Origin: Phycisphaerae bacterium RAS2
GTDB taxonomy: Bacteria; Planctomycetota; Phycisphaerae; UBA1845; UTPLA1
Direction of reading: 5' to 3'
Length of the DNA stretch: 64,000 bases
Assembly: GCA_007753915.1 (NCBI GenBank)
Contig: CP036352.1
Location: 1,798,001-1,862,000 of the forward strand
Part shown: positions 44,039 through 60,716 of the stretch, piece by piece
Layout: each line of letters begins with the position of its first letter
Numbering within the stretch: the first letter of the stretch is position 1
Notes under the pieces: generated by a model
Seen by the model: only the letters and a program-made list of their open reading frames with translations
What the model was told of the DNA's origin: nothing
Databases searched by the model: none
Made by a program: the position numbers and the translations under genes

Positions 44039-44320
44039 ATGAGCATGGATCGATCCCTCAAGAGCAAGGCGTCTCTGTCGCGTCATCGCAATGTGTTGAC
44101 GCGGACGGAGCGCATCAAGGCGCTTCAGGACCTCGAAGAGTTCAAGCCGGGTCAGAGCCGCCCGACCGGGCTCCGCAAAGTTGCGCATCGCAAGGCAGCC
44201 GTCGCCGCCAAGGTCAAGAAGGCGAAGGACGAAGCTGCGGGCGCCGCGGCCGGAGCTGCCGCACCGGCGGCTGGGGCTGCGCCGGCGAAGGACGCCAAGA
44301 AGGACGCAGGCAAGAAGTAA
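44039..44320 (+). CDS. Small basic protein of the PVC-restricted family (TIGR04137-like), with long Lys/Ala tail
   Basis: 93 residues from ATG 44039, with GAGGAG ahead of it. The core MSMDRSLKSKASLSRHRN and VLTRTERIKALQDLEEF is the conserved signature of a short basic protein found in Planctomycetes, Verrucomicrobia and Chlamydiae. Family members as I know them are about 50-70 residues. Here the core is followed by some 35 residues of Ala and Lys (KKAKDEAAGAAAG...KDAKKDAGKK) resembling the tails of histone H1-like DNA-binding proteins. Function is unknown, possibly nucleic-acid or ribosome binding. It supports the lineage call. Confidence 0.85.
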   Translation: MSMDRSLKSKASLSRHRNVLTRTERIKALQDLEEFKPGQSRPTGLRKVAHRKAAVAAKVKKAKDEAAGAAAGAAAPAAGAAPAKDAKKDAGKK

Positions 44321-44326
44321 CGCGCG

Positions 44327-45445
44327 ATGGACTACAGCCGGCGACTGGCTGATCGAACGCGACGGGTGGAATTCTCCGGCATTCGCAAGTTTTTTGAACT
44401 GGCGGGCCGGTTGAAGGATCCGTGCGACCTGTCGATCGGCATGCCGGACTACGACGCGCCCGACGCGGTGAAGGAGGCCGCGATCGCGGCGATCCGCGCG
44501 GGGAAGAATCGCTACACGCCCAGCAGCGGGCTGCCGGAGTTGCGCGAGCGGCTGATCGCCGACGTGAAAGAGACATCCGGCGTGGATGCGGCGGTGTTGA
44601 TCACCTCCGGCGTGTCGGGCGGGCTGACGCTGGCGCTCCTGGCGATGACCGATCCCGGCGACGAGATCATCTTTCTCGACCCGTACTTCGTCTCGTATGT
44701 GCATTTGGTGAACATGCTGGGCGGCCGGCCCGTGCCGGTGTCGTCGTATCCGGACTTTGCGTTCTCCGTCCAGCGCGTTCGTGCGGCGATTACTCCGCGC
44801 ACGAAGGCCATCCTGATCAACTCGCCGGGCAACCCGACGGGTCGCGTCATGAGTCTCGCCGAAGTGCAGGCGGCGGCTGATCTGGCGCGCGACCACGATC
44901 TGCTGCTTATCTCCGACGAAATCTACGACAAGCTTTGTTACGACGGGGAGAACGTCAGTCCGCTGGCGCTCGCGCCCGAGAACACCGTGGTCCTACGCGG
45001 CTTCGGCAAGACCTACGGCATGACCGGCTGGCGCATGGGGTACGCCGCCGGGCCGAAGGCGGTCATCGACGAGATGACCAAGCTTCATCAATATACGTAT
45101 GTCTGCGCGCCGTCGATGGCTCAGGTGGCAACGCTGGCGGCCCTGGATGCGGACGTCTCGCACCACCAGCGCGACTATGCGAAGAAGCGCGATCTGGTCT
45201 GCTCGTTGCTGGAGCCGAGCTTTGAGATCGTGCGGCCTGGCGGGGGGTTCTATGTTTTCCCCCGTGTGCCGCGCCGTTTCGCCAACGGAACGTCCTTCGC
45301 CGAAGCCGCGGCCGCGGAAAATGTGCTCGTTATTCCCGGCGGCATATTCTCCGCACAGGACACGCACTTTCGCATCAGTTACGCCACGACGGACGCAATG
45401 ATCCGACGTGGGTGCGAGGTGATGTGCCGTTTGGCGCGAGGATGA
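44327..45445 (+). CDS. Pyridoxal phosphate-dependent aminotransferase, class I/II
   Basis: 372 residues of fold type I. The PLP-binding Lys228 lies in RGFGKTYGMTGWRMGY. Other blocks are SIGMPDYDAPDAV, RYTPSSGLPELR, NSPGNPTGRV (the conserved Asn) and LLISDEIYDKL with the Asp that contacts the PLP nitrogen. The C-terminal substrate Arg is in FRISYATT. It transfers an amino group between an amino acid and a 2-oxo acid, in the aspartate/alanine aminotransferase style. The exact pair is open. It begins 6 nt after the small basic protein and probably shares its transcript. Confidence 0.9.
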   Translation: MDYSRRLADRTRRVEFSGIRKFFELAGRLKDPCDLSIGMPDYDAPDAVKEAAIAAIRAGKNRYTPSSGLPELRERLIADVKETSGVDAAVLITSGVSGGLTLALLAMTDPGDEIIFLDPYFVSYVHLVNMLGGRPVPVSSYPDFAFSVQRVRAAITPRTKAILINSPGNPTGRVMSLAEVQAAADLARDHDLLLISDEIYDKLCYDGENVSPLALAPENTVVLRGFGKTYGMTGWRMGYAAGPKAVIDEMTKLHQYTYVCAPSMAQVATLAALDADVSHHQRDYAKKRDLVCSLLEPSFEIVRPGGGFYVFPRVPRRFANGTSFAEAAAAENVLVIPGGIFSAQDTHFRISYATTDAMIRRGCEVMCRLARG

Positions 45446-45456
45446 CCCTGCTCCGT

Positions 45457-45485
45457 TTGACCATCGCGGGGGCGAGTCATAAAGT
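45457..45485 (+). promoter_or_regulatory. Candidate promoter giving a leaderless or near-leaderless transcript
   Basis: TTGACC (45457-45462), a 17-nt spacer and TAAAGT (45480-45485). Transcription would start near 45492, only a few bases before ATG 45495, and no ribosome binding site is present. Confidence 0.45.
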
Positions 45486-45494
45486 CTGATTAGC

Positions 45495-46466
45495 ATGTTC
45501 TCGCACACGCCGCCCGACTTCGTCTCACCTGCCGCTCGCCGATTCTTTTTTCTATTCCTGATTGCTTCTTGCGCGTTGACCGCCGGATGCGGCGGCTTGG
45601 GCAGGTCGACATCGCCCAATGAGGCCGGAGGGGGCGCCGAAACGCAGCAATTGCGATCCACGGCTGACGGTTCTTCCTTGCAAGCACAGGACGACGGCGA
45701 TGGGGCTTCGATCTTCAACCGTCGTCCGGAGCGGCGCGTTGTGGAAGTCAAGGTTCATCGGATTTCCGCCCCGCGCGGGACGTTCACTCAACAGGATGCA
45801 ATCTGGAAACTCGTTTCCGGGCGGCTCCCCAGCGCGGCTTCGGCGTTGCATCTTTCGGACAACGGCTTTCGCGCGGCGATCGGTTTGGAGGCGCATCGAC
45901 AAACGTTGCTCGCCGAATTGCAGGCATTGCCCGACCTGCGCATCGCGGTTGATCAGGTCGTGCCCGACACGCAGCGTACGATTGAATTGGAGATCGGATC
46001 GTGCGGCGAACACGAGGTCGTTTTCTATCTTGACCGCGCGGGGGGGCTGCACGGATTGGATTTCGTGGAGGCAAAGGCGCGATTGCGGCTGACGCTGGAA
46101 TGGCGCTCGCTGAACCCGGACGAGCTGTGGTTGCGATTGACGCCCGAATTGGAAGAGCCGCCCGGCCCGATCCGCTGGGAGATGACACCCAACGGTCCGC
46201 AGATGGCCCCCGAACGCCGCACGCGGGCGTTTGATGAGTTGGCGTTCGACGCGGCCATTCCGCCCGGCGGGTTTCTGCTTTTGGGCCCGACGGCGACCGT
46301 GTATGATCGGCCGCTGCTGGCCCGGCCGTTCTTCATCGAATCGCGGCCCGCGAGTCCGCAGGCGACGCCGGACCAACGCGAGAACCTGTTCGTCGTCAGT
46401 CCGGTTCTTCGTGTTGTGAAGCCCGAGCCGCCGCTGGGCAACGGCGCCAGCGCACGGGGAGAGTGA
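45495..46466 (+). CDS. Predicted lipoprotein of unknown function
   Basis: 323 residues. A signal peptide (RRFFFLFLIASCALTAGC) ends in a good lipobox, LTAGC, so the mature protein should be lipid-anchored at Cys32. A low-complexity linker follows. The rest is beta-rich with no motif I recognise (VEVKVHRISAPRGTFTQQDAIWKLV and LEIGSCGEHEVVFYLDRAGG). Its stop overlaps the GTG that could open the kinase gene. It may be an envelope protein in the same transcript as the kinase. Confidence 0.6.
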   Translation: MFSHTPPDFVSPAARRFFFLFLIASCALTAGCGGLGRSTSPNEAGGGAETQQLRSTADGSSLQAQDDGDGASIFNRRPERRVVEVKVHRISAPRGTFTQQDAIWKLVSGRLPSAASALHLSDNGFRAAIGLEAHRQTLLAELQALPDLRIAVDQVVPDTQRTIELEIGSCGEHEVVFYLDRAGGLHGLDFVEAKARLRLTLEWRSLNPDELWLRLTPELEEPPGPIRWEMTPNGPQMAPERRTRAFDELAFDAAIPPGGFLLLGPTATVYDRPLLARPFFIESRPASPQATPDQRENLFVVSPVLRVVKPEPPLGNGASARGE

Positions 46467-46471
46467 CCGAC

Positions 46472-47578
46472 ATGGAGGCATCGTCGGACCGCTATTTCGA
46501 ATCCGCCTGCCGGCATCTCGCGTTCGTCTTCATCACGGTCGATGAGCAATTGCGCGTGCAGTTCTGGAACGAAACCGCCACCCGGCAGTTCGAGCGAACC
46601 GCCGATCAGATGCGAGGCCGGCCGATTCTGGAGATTCTTCCGGAAGAACAGCATGCGACCGTCCAGGAGTCGATCTCGCGCGCGATCACAACCGGCGAGG
46701 CGGCGGACATCGAGATCAAGCTTCCGGGGGCGGAGCACTCGGTCGCGCTGGTGATGATTGTTTCGCCGATCGTGGACGGGCAGGGGCGCGCGATCGGGGC
46801 TTCGCTGGGCATGCGCGACATCACGGAGCGCAAGCGCCTGTCCCAGGAAGTTGCCCGGACACGGCGGATGGCGGCGCTGGGACGCGTCGCCGGAAGCGTG
46901 GCGCATCATTTCAACAACATCTTCGGTGGTATCAGCATCAGGATCGACACGGTGCTCGGGAGCAACAGCCCGATGGAAATGCGGCGCGCATTGCGCGGTC
47001 TCGCGGAGTCCATCGGGCAGGCTGCGCGGATAACTAATCAATTGGCGGCGTTTGCGGAATCGGAGAACACGACGTTCGCGATGGTCGAGTTGAACCCGCT
47101 GCTGACGAAGTTCATCGAGGAGCTTCGTCGTCGTGCCAAGCCTCTTCGAATCGAGATCGTGACCAGCATCGACGACGTGGCGTCGCAACCGTTCGAGGCA
47201 ACGCGCCTGATGCCGGTCCTGGAGAGCATTTCGCAGAACGCCATCGATGCGATGCCAAGCGGGGGCACGTTGACGATCGAGATGAAGCGATTGGGGGATG
47301 ACGCGGAAATTGCCATTCGCGATACGGGCGTCGGAATGTCGCCGGAGATGTTGGAGCGCCTGTTTGAGCCTTTCTTCACGACCAAGTCAGGCGAGGAAGT
47401 CAGCAGCGGTAAGAAGATCGGTCTGGGTCTTGCAGCGGTGCATGGACTTGTCTCGGAAATGGGCGGCACGATCTCCATTCAAAGCAAGGAAGGCATGGGG
47501 ACGACAGTTCGATTGCTCCTCCCATTGAAAGGTAGCCCCGGAATGGAATTGGAACCGACCGGGCAGAAATCGGGATGA
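46472..47578 (+). CDS. PAS-domain sensor histidine kinase (orphan)
   Basis: 368 residues, soluble, no membrane helix. A PAS domain covers about 12-120 (ITVDEQLRVQFWNETATRQF and MRDITERK at its end). The HisKA dimer domain has AGSVAHHFNNIFGG with the likely phospho-acceptor His145. The HATPase domain has the N box ESISQNAIDAM, the G1 box DTGVGM, the F box LFEPFFTTK and a G2 box GLGLAAVHG. It should autophosphorylate in response to a cytoplasmic signal. No response regulator is adjacent. ATG 46472 has GGGGAG about 10 nt upstream. GTG 46463 overlaps the upstream stop but lacks spacing. Domains and catalysis are intact. Confidence 0.88.
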   Translation: MEASSDRYFESACRHLAFVFITVDEQLRVQFWNETATRQFERTADQMRGRPILEILPEEQHATVQESISRAITTGEAADIEIKLPGAEHSVALVMIVSPIVDGQGRAIGASLGMRDITERKRLSQEVARTRRMAALGRVAGSVAHHFNNIFGGISIRIDTVLGSNSPMEMRRALRGLAESIGQAARITNQLAAFAESENTTFAMVELNPLLTKFIEELRRRAKPLRIEIVTSIDDVASQPFEATRLMPVLESISQNAIDAMPSGGTLTIEMKRLGDDAEIAIRDTGVGMSPEMLERLFEPFFTTKSGEEVSSGKKIGLGLAAVHGLVSEMGGTISIQSKEGMGTTVRLLLPLKGSPGMELEPTGQKSG

Positions 47579-47651
47579 CGCGCCCATTGCTTCGACGTAA
47601 CACGTTGAAAACAATCAGCTTATGAGCGATTGGTTTAGTGTCGAAATGCCG

Positions 47652-47667
47652 TTGGCACACGTCTTGC
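47652..47667 (+). promoter_or_regulatory. Sigma-54-like -24/-12 element before rpoB
   Basis: TTGGCACACGTCTTGC matches the sigma-54 consensus, with the invariant GG (47654-47655) and GC (47666-47667) exactly 10 nt apart. It overlaps the -35 of the sigma-70-type candidate. Confidence 0.4.
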
Positions 47668-47691
47668 GGTGGCACGCGGTTTCCCTATACT
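47664..47691 (+). promoter_or_regulatory. Candidate sigma-70-type promoter of rpoB
   Basis: TTGCGG (47664-47669), a 16-nt spacer and TATACT (47686-47691). The -10 is near consensus, and the predicted leader to ATG 47989 is about 290 nt. Confidence 0.5.
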
Positions 47692-47988
47692 AATTGGTCT
47701 CTCCGCACCAGGGGCGGAACTAGCGCGATCGGGAGCGGGACTGGTCGCTGCTTCTTGAATGGCCTCTGGCGTGGGAAGTCCCCACGGATTATTCGGCTCG
47801 GGTAAAAGAATACTTTTGTCGATTAGTGGCTGGGTCGATCGCCGGTGTTTTCCCCTGGATTCTGTTCGGGGTTGCGGTGCGCGCTGCGCGCGACGCCGCG
47901 CCGCCAGGGGTGACTCGCCGACGCATCGACCGGTGAACCTCGACACGTCTTGGGGCGCGGCCGATTCGGCGCGCCGTCTTCAGGGTGA

Positions 47989-52470
<4,482 letters not shown>

Positions 52471-52520
52471 ACAAGCGATCCTGGGCGGCGCGAGCGGGCA
52501 AGTGCCGGGAGGTTGCGAGC

Positions 52521-52994
52521 ATGACCGGAATCAAGTGTGAAGTGGTGCAGAAGTTGGACGTCGCGGAACTAAAAGGGTTTTACGACGCGCAGGGCTGCAT
52601 GATGCCTCAATCGGTGGACAAGCTCTCGAAGCTGGTCGACAACTCGGTGTGTTTCGTGACGGCGCGCGACGCATCGGGCCGGTTGATGGGCATTGCTCGC
52701 GGCCTGGCGGACGGGGTGCGCGGCTACCTGACCGAGTGCAAGCTGGACCCGTCGATGCAGGGTCCGGCGGCGGTCACGCACATCGACGGTCGCATTGAAC
52801 ACGACCAGTACGGCATCGCGCGACAGATGGCGGAGCTGGTGATCGGAGCGTTGGCAAAGCTGGGCTGCGAGCGGATCGACGCGGCGGCCTACGGGACGGA
52901 GGTCGATTTCTGCGAGGAGATCGGCTTCAAGCGCGCACCGGGAATCGTGCCCATGTCGCTGGACGTGCGGGCGCAGGTCGGCGCGACGGCTTGA
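52521..52994 (+). CDS. GNAT-like acetyltransferase between rpoB and rpoC
   Basis: 157 residues, single domain. The layout beta-alpha-beta of GNAT enzymes is recognisable: LKGFYDAQGCMM, VCFVTARDASGRLMGIARGLADG (the central strands), a DQYGIARQMAELVI helix at the place of the acetyl-CoA loop and IDAAAYGTEVDFCEEIGFKRAP at the end. The loop matches the Q/RxxGxG/A motif only partly, so binding of acetyl-CoA is likely but not certain. GGGAGG lies before ATG 52521. Placement within the rpoB-rpoC transcript means it is co-expressed with the polymerase, which is unusual. A role in acetylating polymerase or ribosomal protein is only a guess. Confidence 0.7.
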   Translation: MTGIKCEVVQKLDVAELKGFYDAQGCMMPQSVDKLSKLVDNSVCFVTARDASGRLMGIARGLADGVRGYLTECKLDPSMQGPAAVTHIDGRIEHDQYGIARQMAELVIGALAKLGCERIDAAAYGTEVDFCEEIGFKRAPGIVPMSLDVRAQVGATA

Positions 52995-53109
52995 GCGGTG
53001 TGCCGGCGGAACTGGCGAAACACAGCGCGGTCAGGGATGAGCGTGCAGGACAGATAAACCCATCGGTCCGCGACATCGCGGGCCGGAGCCTACTCGAGGA
53101 CGATGACTC

Positions 53110-57552
<4,443 letters not shown>

Positions 57553-57714
57553 TATCGATTTGACAAGGGTTTGCCGTCGCCGGGAGCCGGGCGCTCTTTG
57601 CGGGTTTGGTTGACCGAGTTTGGGATCCGGCCTTACAATGCGGGGCTTTCCCCGCCGGATGGCCGGGTGTGAATCGCAAGTGCCGGCTCGGCCGGTAGTG
57701 AGACAGAGGTAGCA
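57553..57714 (+). promoter_or_regulatory. rpsL leader region with hairpin
   Basis: 162 bp between rpoC and rpsL. It carries the promoter candidate (57610-57639) and right after it a hairpin GCGGGG/CCCCGC with a CTTT loop (57640-57655), at the predicted 5' end of the transcript. No terminator follows rpoC, so rpsL may also be reached by read-through. Confidence 0.5.
57610..57639 (+). promoter_or_regulatory. Strong sigma-70-type promoter candidate for rpsL-rpsG
   Basis: TTGACC (57610-57615), an 18-nt spacer and TACAAT (57634-57639). The predicted transcript starts about 70 nt before ATG 57715. Confidence 0.55.
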
Positions 57715-58107
57715 ATGCCAACGATTAACCAGTTGTGTGCGAACCCCCGGCGAGCGGAAACACGCAAGAGCAAATCGCGCGATTTGGAGAACTCGCCGCA
57801 GCGGCGAGGCGTGTGCCTGATCGTCAAAACAATGACGCCCAAGAAGCCGAACTCGGCTTTGCGGAAGGTCGCTCGTGTCCGCCTGTCCAACGGGCGCGAA
57901 GTGACGGCCTACATCCCGGGCATCGGGCACAACCTGCAGGAGCACTCCATCGTGCTGGTGCGCGGCGGCCGCGTGCGCGATCTGCCGGGCATTCGGTATC
58001 ACATCCTTCGCGGCGTGCTCGACTGCGCCAGCGTCGAGGATCAGGACAAGTTCGGTGTGCGACGGAACAAGTCGCGCAGCAAGTACGGCACCAAGCGTAA
58101 GAAGTAA
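57715..58107 (+). CDS. rpsL: 30S ribosomal protein S12
   Basis: 130 residues. [20 protein letters not shown] and the near-invariant [20 protein letters not shown] and [17 protein letters not shown] identify it. The second Lys of TPKKPNS matches the streptomycin-sensitive wild type. A short extension before the end ([20 protein letters not shown]) makes it slightly longer than the E. coli protein. GAGGT is near the ATG. Followed by rpsG after 121 bp, as in the str operon, but elongation factor genes do not follow. Confidence 0.97.
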   Translation: MPTINQLCANPRRAETRKSKSRDLENSPQRRGVCLIVKTMTPKKPNSALRKVARVRLSNGREVTAYIPGIGHNLQEHSIVLVRGGRVRDLPGIRYHILRGVLDCASVEDQDKFGVRRNKSRSKYGTKRKK

Positions 58108-58228
58108 GCGGGCGAAAGCTCCGCAATCAAGAATGCGGTCGGGTGTGCCGGCCGAGTATGGGGCCTGACGATCATTCGTCGGCGACGTGTGCGGGATCGC
58201 CCCGCACCCCAGAAAAACAGGAGAGAAC

Positions 58229-58705
58229 ATGGCGTTCAAGAAGTGGACTCGTTCGGGGGAGCAGCTCAAAGGCGATCCGAAATACAACAGCCGTCTGGCC
58301 TCCAAATTCATCAATTGCATGATGTGGAGCGGCAAGAAGTCGGTCGCGCAGAAGATTTTCTATGACGCGCTGGACCGCGTCAGCGAAAAGATCAAGGACA
58401 CGCCGCCGATTCAGATCTTCGAACAGGCGATCCAGAACGTCCGCCCCAACATCCAGATTCGCAGCAAGCGCGTCGGCGGCAGCAACTACCAGGTTCCGAT
58501 GGCCGTCAATCCGCGACGCAGCCAGTCGCTGGCCATTCGCTGGATTCTCGATGCGGCCCGCGGCAAGAAGGGCCGGCCGATGCACGAAAAGCTCGCGGCC
58601 GAATTCCTCGACGCCTTCAATCGCACCGGCGCCGCCATCACGACGCGCGAAAACGTGCACAAAATGGCTGACGCCAACAAAGCCTTTGCCCACTTTGCGT
58701 GGTAA
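58229..58705 (+). CDS. rpsG: 30S ribosomal protein S7
   Basis: 158 residues from ATG 58229 with GGAGAG just ahead. Typical blocks are [44 protein letters not shown] and [21 protein letters not shown]. It binds the 3' major domain of 16S rRNA and starts assembly of the head of the small subunit. The str operon is cut short here: a terminator follows, and fusA and tuf are not in the window. The frame extends to 58187, but the RBS and family start fix 58229. Confidence 0.97.
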   Translation: MAFKKWTRSGEQLKGDPKYNSRLASKFINCMMWSGKKSVAQKIFYDALDRVSEKIKDTPPIQIFEQAIQNVRPNIQIRSKRVGGSNYQVPMAVNPRRSQSLAIRWILDAARGKKGRPMHEKLAAEFLDAFNRTGAAITTRENVHKMADANKAFAHFAW

Positions 58706-58749
58706 GGCCGGCGCGACGCCAACCCGTTCATTGGTTCGAATATTCCCAG

Positions 58750-58779
58750 GCCCGCGGTCGAAAGACGGCGGGCTTTTTT
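58750..58779 (+). terminator. Rho-independent terminator of rpsL-rpsG
   Basis: GCCCGC (58750-58755) pairs with GCGGGC (58768-58773), an inner GTC/GAC stem closes a GAAA tetraloop, and six T follow (58774-58779). Confidence 0.9.
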
Positions 58780-58929
58780 CATGCGCGGCGATTTCGCCTC
58801 ACACGACTAAGATTCATGGAATGTTGCCGCAGACTGGACGGTATAGAGATTGCGTGCGCGAAGCCCAGCCCGGTTTGCATTCGAGAATGCGGCGGCCATC
58901 GCGACAGTCCAGGGCGGAGAACACCAAAC

Positions 58930-59529
58930 GTGGCGAGGAACATGGCGATTGTGGACAGCGGCGATTGGATTCACTATGTGTTGATCGGCGCGGCGGCATT
59001 GGTTGGGTGTGATGCGAAGTCGCCGCCGACGCCCGTCGGCCAACCGGTCGCCGAGCAGACCAGCGGGAGGATGGAAATGGAAAAAGACGCGGGGCGCGAC
59101 ACGATGCCCGAAACCGGCAAGCAGGCCACCGGGGCCGACCCCATCAACAAGTCTGATGAGCAGTGGAAAGCGTCGCTGACCCCGGAGCAGTACTACGTCA
59201 CTCGGCAGAAGGGGACGGAGCGGGCGTTCACCGGGCAATATTGGAATCATCATGAGAAGGGCGTCTATCGCTGCGTCTGCTGCGGCGAGATGCTTTTCCA
59301 GTCGAACGACAAGTTTGATTCCGGTTGCGGTTGGCCGAGCTTTGATGCTCCGGCCGAAGCGAAAGTGATCCTCGAAGCGGAGGATCGCACTCACGGCATG
59401 GTTCGGACCGAGGTGATGTGCAAGAAGTGCGGGGCGCACCTCGGGCACTTGTTCGATGACGGTCCGACCGAAACCGGCATGCGTTATTGCATCAATTCGG
59501 CGTCGCTGAAGTTCGAAGGAAAGAAGTAG
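58930..59529 (+). CDS. msrB: Peptide-methionine (R)-S-oxide reductase with lipoprotein signal
   Basis: 199 residues from GTG 58930, placed 9 nt after GGAGA. ATG 58942 is an alternative. The N-terminus has a hydrophobic stretch ending in LVGC, a lipobox, so the enzyme is probably lipid-anchored in the periplasm or outer membrane. The catalytic domain has the two zinc CxxC pairs (Cys115/118 and Cys164/167), [23 protein letters not shown] and the catalytic Cys187. It repairs oxidised methionine in envelope proteins. The 50-residue acidic linker between anchor and domain is unusual. Confidence 0.92.
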   Translation: MARNMAIVDSGDWIHYVLIGAAALVGCDAKSPPTPVGQPVAEQTSGRMEMEKDAGRDTMPETGKQATGADPINKSDEQWKASLTPEQYYVTRQKGTERAFTGQYWNHHEKGVYRCVCCGEMLFQSNDKFDSGCGWPSFDAPAEAKVILEAEDRTHGMVRTEVMCKKCGAHLGHLFDDGPTETGMRYCINSASLKFEGKK

Positions 59530-59579
59530 GGCGCCGGGGGAATTGCGCGGCGTAGTTGGAATGCGATTCAACGCAAGAA

Positions 59580-59605
59580 GCCCCAGGCAGGTGCCTGGGG
59601 CTTTT
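59580..59605 (+). terminator. Rho-independent terminator after msrB
   Basis: GCCCCAGGCA (59580-59589) and TGCCTGGGGC (59592-59601) form a perfect stem with a tight loop, then four T. It also lies past the converging secretin-like gene, whose stop is at 59695, and could act from that side weakly. Confidence 0.85.
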
Positions 59606-59694
59606 GAATTGGAGCGATGCGGGTGGTGGTGCGATTCGAGAATCCCGAATCCCTGTGCGAGAAAGGAAATCTCATTCCCGCGACCAACAGCGGG

Positions 59695-60672
59695 TCACCA
59701 CGACGCACGGACGACCAGCACAAGCGATGAGCCGACGTGCGCCCCGGCGGGTGCGATTCCCACGGCAAGGTCCTGATTGGGCGTGAGCTTCAACGTGGTC
59801 TGAAGATTGTAGACACCAGATTGAATGGGGCCCACCGGCGGTTGCGCGAGTTTCGATGGATCAGCCGGAACCGACCGAAAGTGAACCGCCGCGGCTTCGA
59901 TTTCCGCGATGGCCCCACTGGCATCACATGAATTGACCCGGCCCTTGATACGAATGTTGAATTTCTCTGCGATCATCCCCTCCATTTCGAATCGTTGATT
60001 GGGCGTCGCGATCGTCTTGAGTCGCCCCATCAGCTTGATCGTTCCAAAGCGATTGAGTTCCCGCCCGATCTCCGCAAGATCATCGGGAAGCGGCAAGCCC
60101 GCGTCGGGTTTGTCAGGGCCGGCCGTCAGGAATGAAAACTCAAGCGAGATGTTCTGGGCCGGGGCGCTGGGCGGAGCGACATCGAGCTGCTGGATGATGG
60201 CCTCTACCGCATCGAGGATGCCGATCGGTCCCCGGACGACCAGCGCATTCTGCGATGCGTCGGGGACGATCGTGACAGGACTTTGCGCGAACACGACGCG
60301 CAGTTGGTTGGAGAGATTGGGGGCGCTGGAGAGTTTCAGCGGGATGACCTTGATCTCGGCTTCGCCGGTTCGGCTGTTTTGCTGCAGGACCTTTTCAACC
60401 AGCGCGCGAGCCTGGCTTACTTCTTGGTCCATCCCGCGCAAGATCAGAACAGGGCTGTCGTCCAGCGCGCTGATCAGCAAACCGGGGAAGACCTCCCCCA
60501 GCATTCGCGCCAGCGCGTGGGAATTGCCGTTTGCTACGTTGACAACAACCGGGTCCGTCTGCGCAGCGTTGGTTGCGTCGCGGGCCTGTGTCGGCTCGGA
60601 TGTTTGAGATTGCGCGATCAACGGGACGCTTGTGGACAATGCGATTGCCAAAGCCAGGAAATAACTGCTCAT
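59695..60672 (-). CDS. Secreted protein with secretin N-domain repeats
   Basis: 325 residues. A signal peptide (YFLALAIALSTSVPLIAQ) leads to two secretin_N/NolW-like units: VVNVANGNSHALARMLGEVFPGLLISALDDSPVLILRG and IPLKLSSAPNLSNQLRVVFA with SQNALVVRGP following. These small KH-like domains form the periplasmic ring of type II/III secretins. The beta-barrel channel part is missing, and the C-terminal half is a soluble beta-rich region. So it is not a full secretin and may bind a partner. It is the last gene of the sigma/anti-sigma operon, 44 bp after the anti-sigma gene. Confidence 0.7.
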   Translation of the reverse strand: MSSYFLALAIALSTSVPLIAQSQTSEPTQARDATNAAQTDPVVVNVANGNSHALARMLGEVFPGLLISALDDSPVLILRGMDQEVSQARALVEKVLQQNSRTGEAEIKVIPLKLSSAPNLSNQLRVVFAQSPVTIVPDASQNALVVRGPIGILDAVEAIIQQLDVAPPSAPAQNISLEFSFLTAGPDKPDAGLPLPDDLAEIGRELNRFGTIKLMGRLKTIATPNQRFEMEGMIAEKFNIRIKGRVNSCDASGAIAEIEAAAVHFRSVPADPSKLAQPPVGPIQSGVYNLQTTLKLTPNQDLAVGIAPAGAHVGSSLVLVVRASW

Positions 60673-60716
60673 GGTCGATTCCTTTCATATGTTGCAAGCT
60701 GGGTACTTGGGACTCA

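Larger units (their letters stand above)
47579..47988 (+). promoter_or_regulatory. Long leader and promoter region of rpoB
   Basis: 410 bp without a gene. It includes the two overlapping promoter candidates, and after them about 295 bp of transcribed leader if the -10 at 47686 is used. A small hairpin GTGGG/CCCAC lies near 47780-47795. In many bacteria rplJ/rplL stand here and the L10 complex regulates rpoB. Here they are absent, so the leader might contain a different control site. No terminator-like T-run was found. Confidence 0.45.

Noticed and set aside
58728-58745. GGTTCGAAT resembling a tRNA T-arm
   Set aside because: No acceptor, D or anticodon stems can be formed in the flanking bases, most of which are the end of rpsG.
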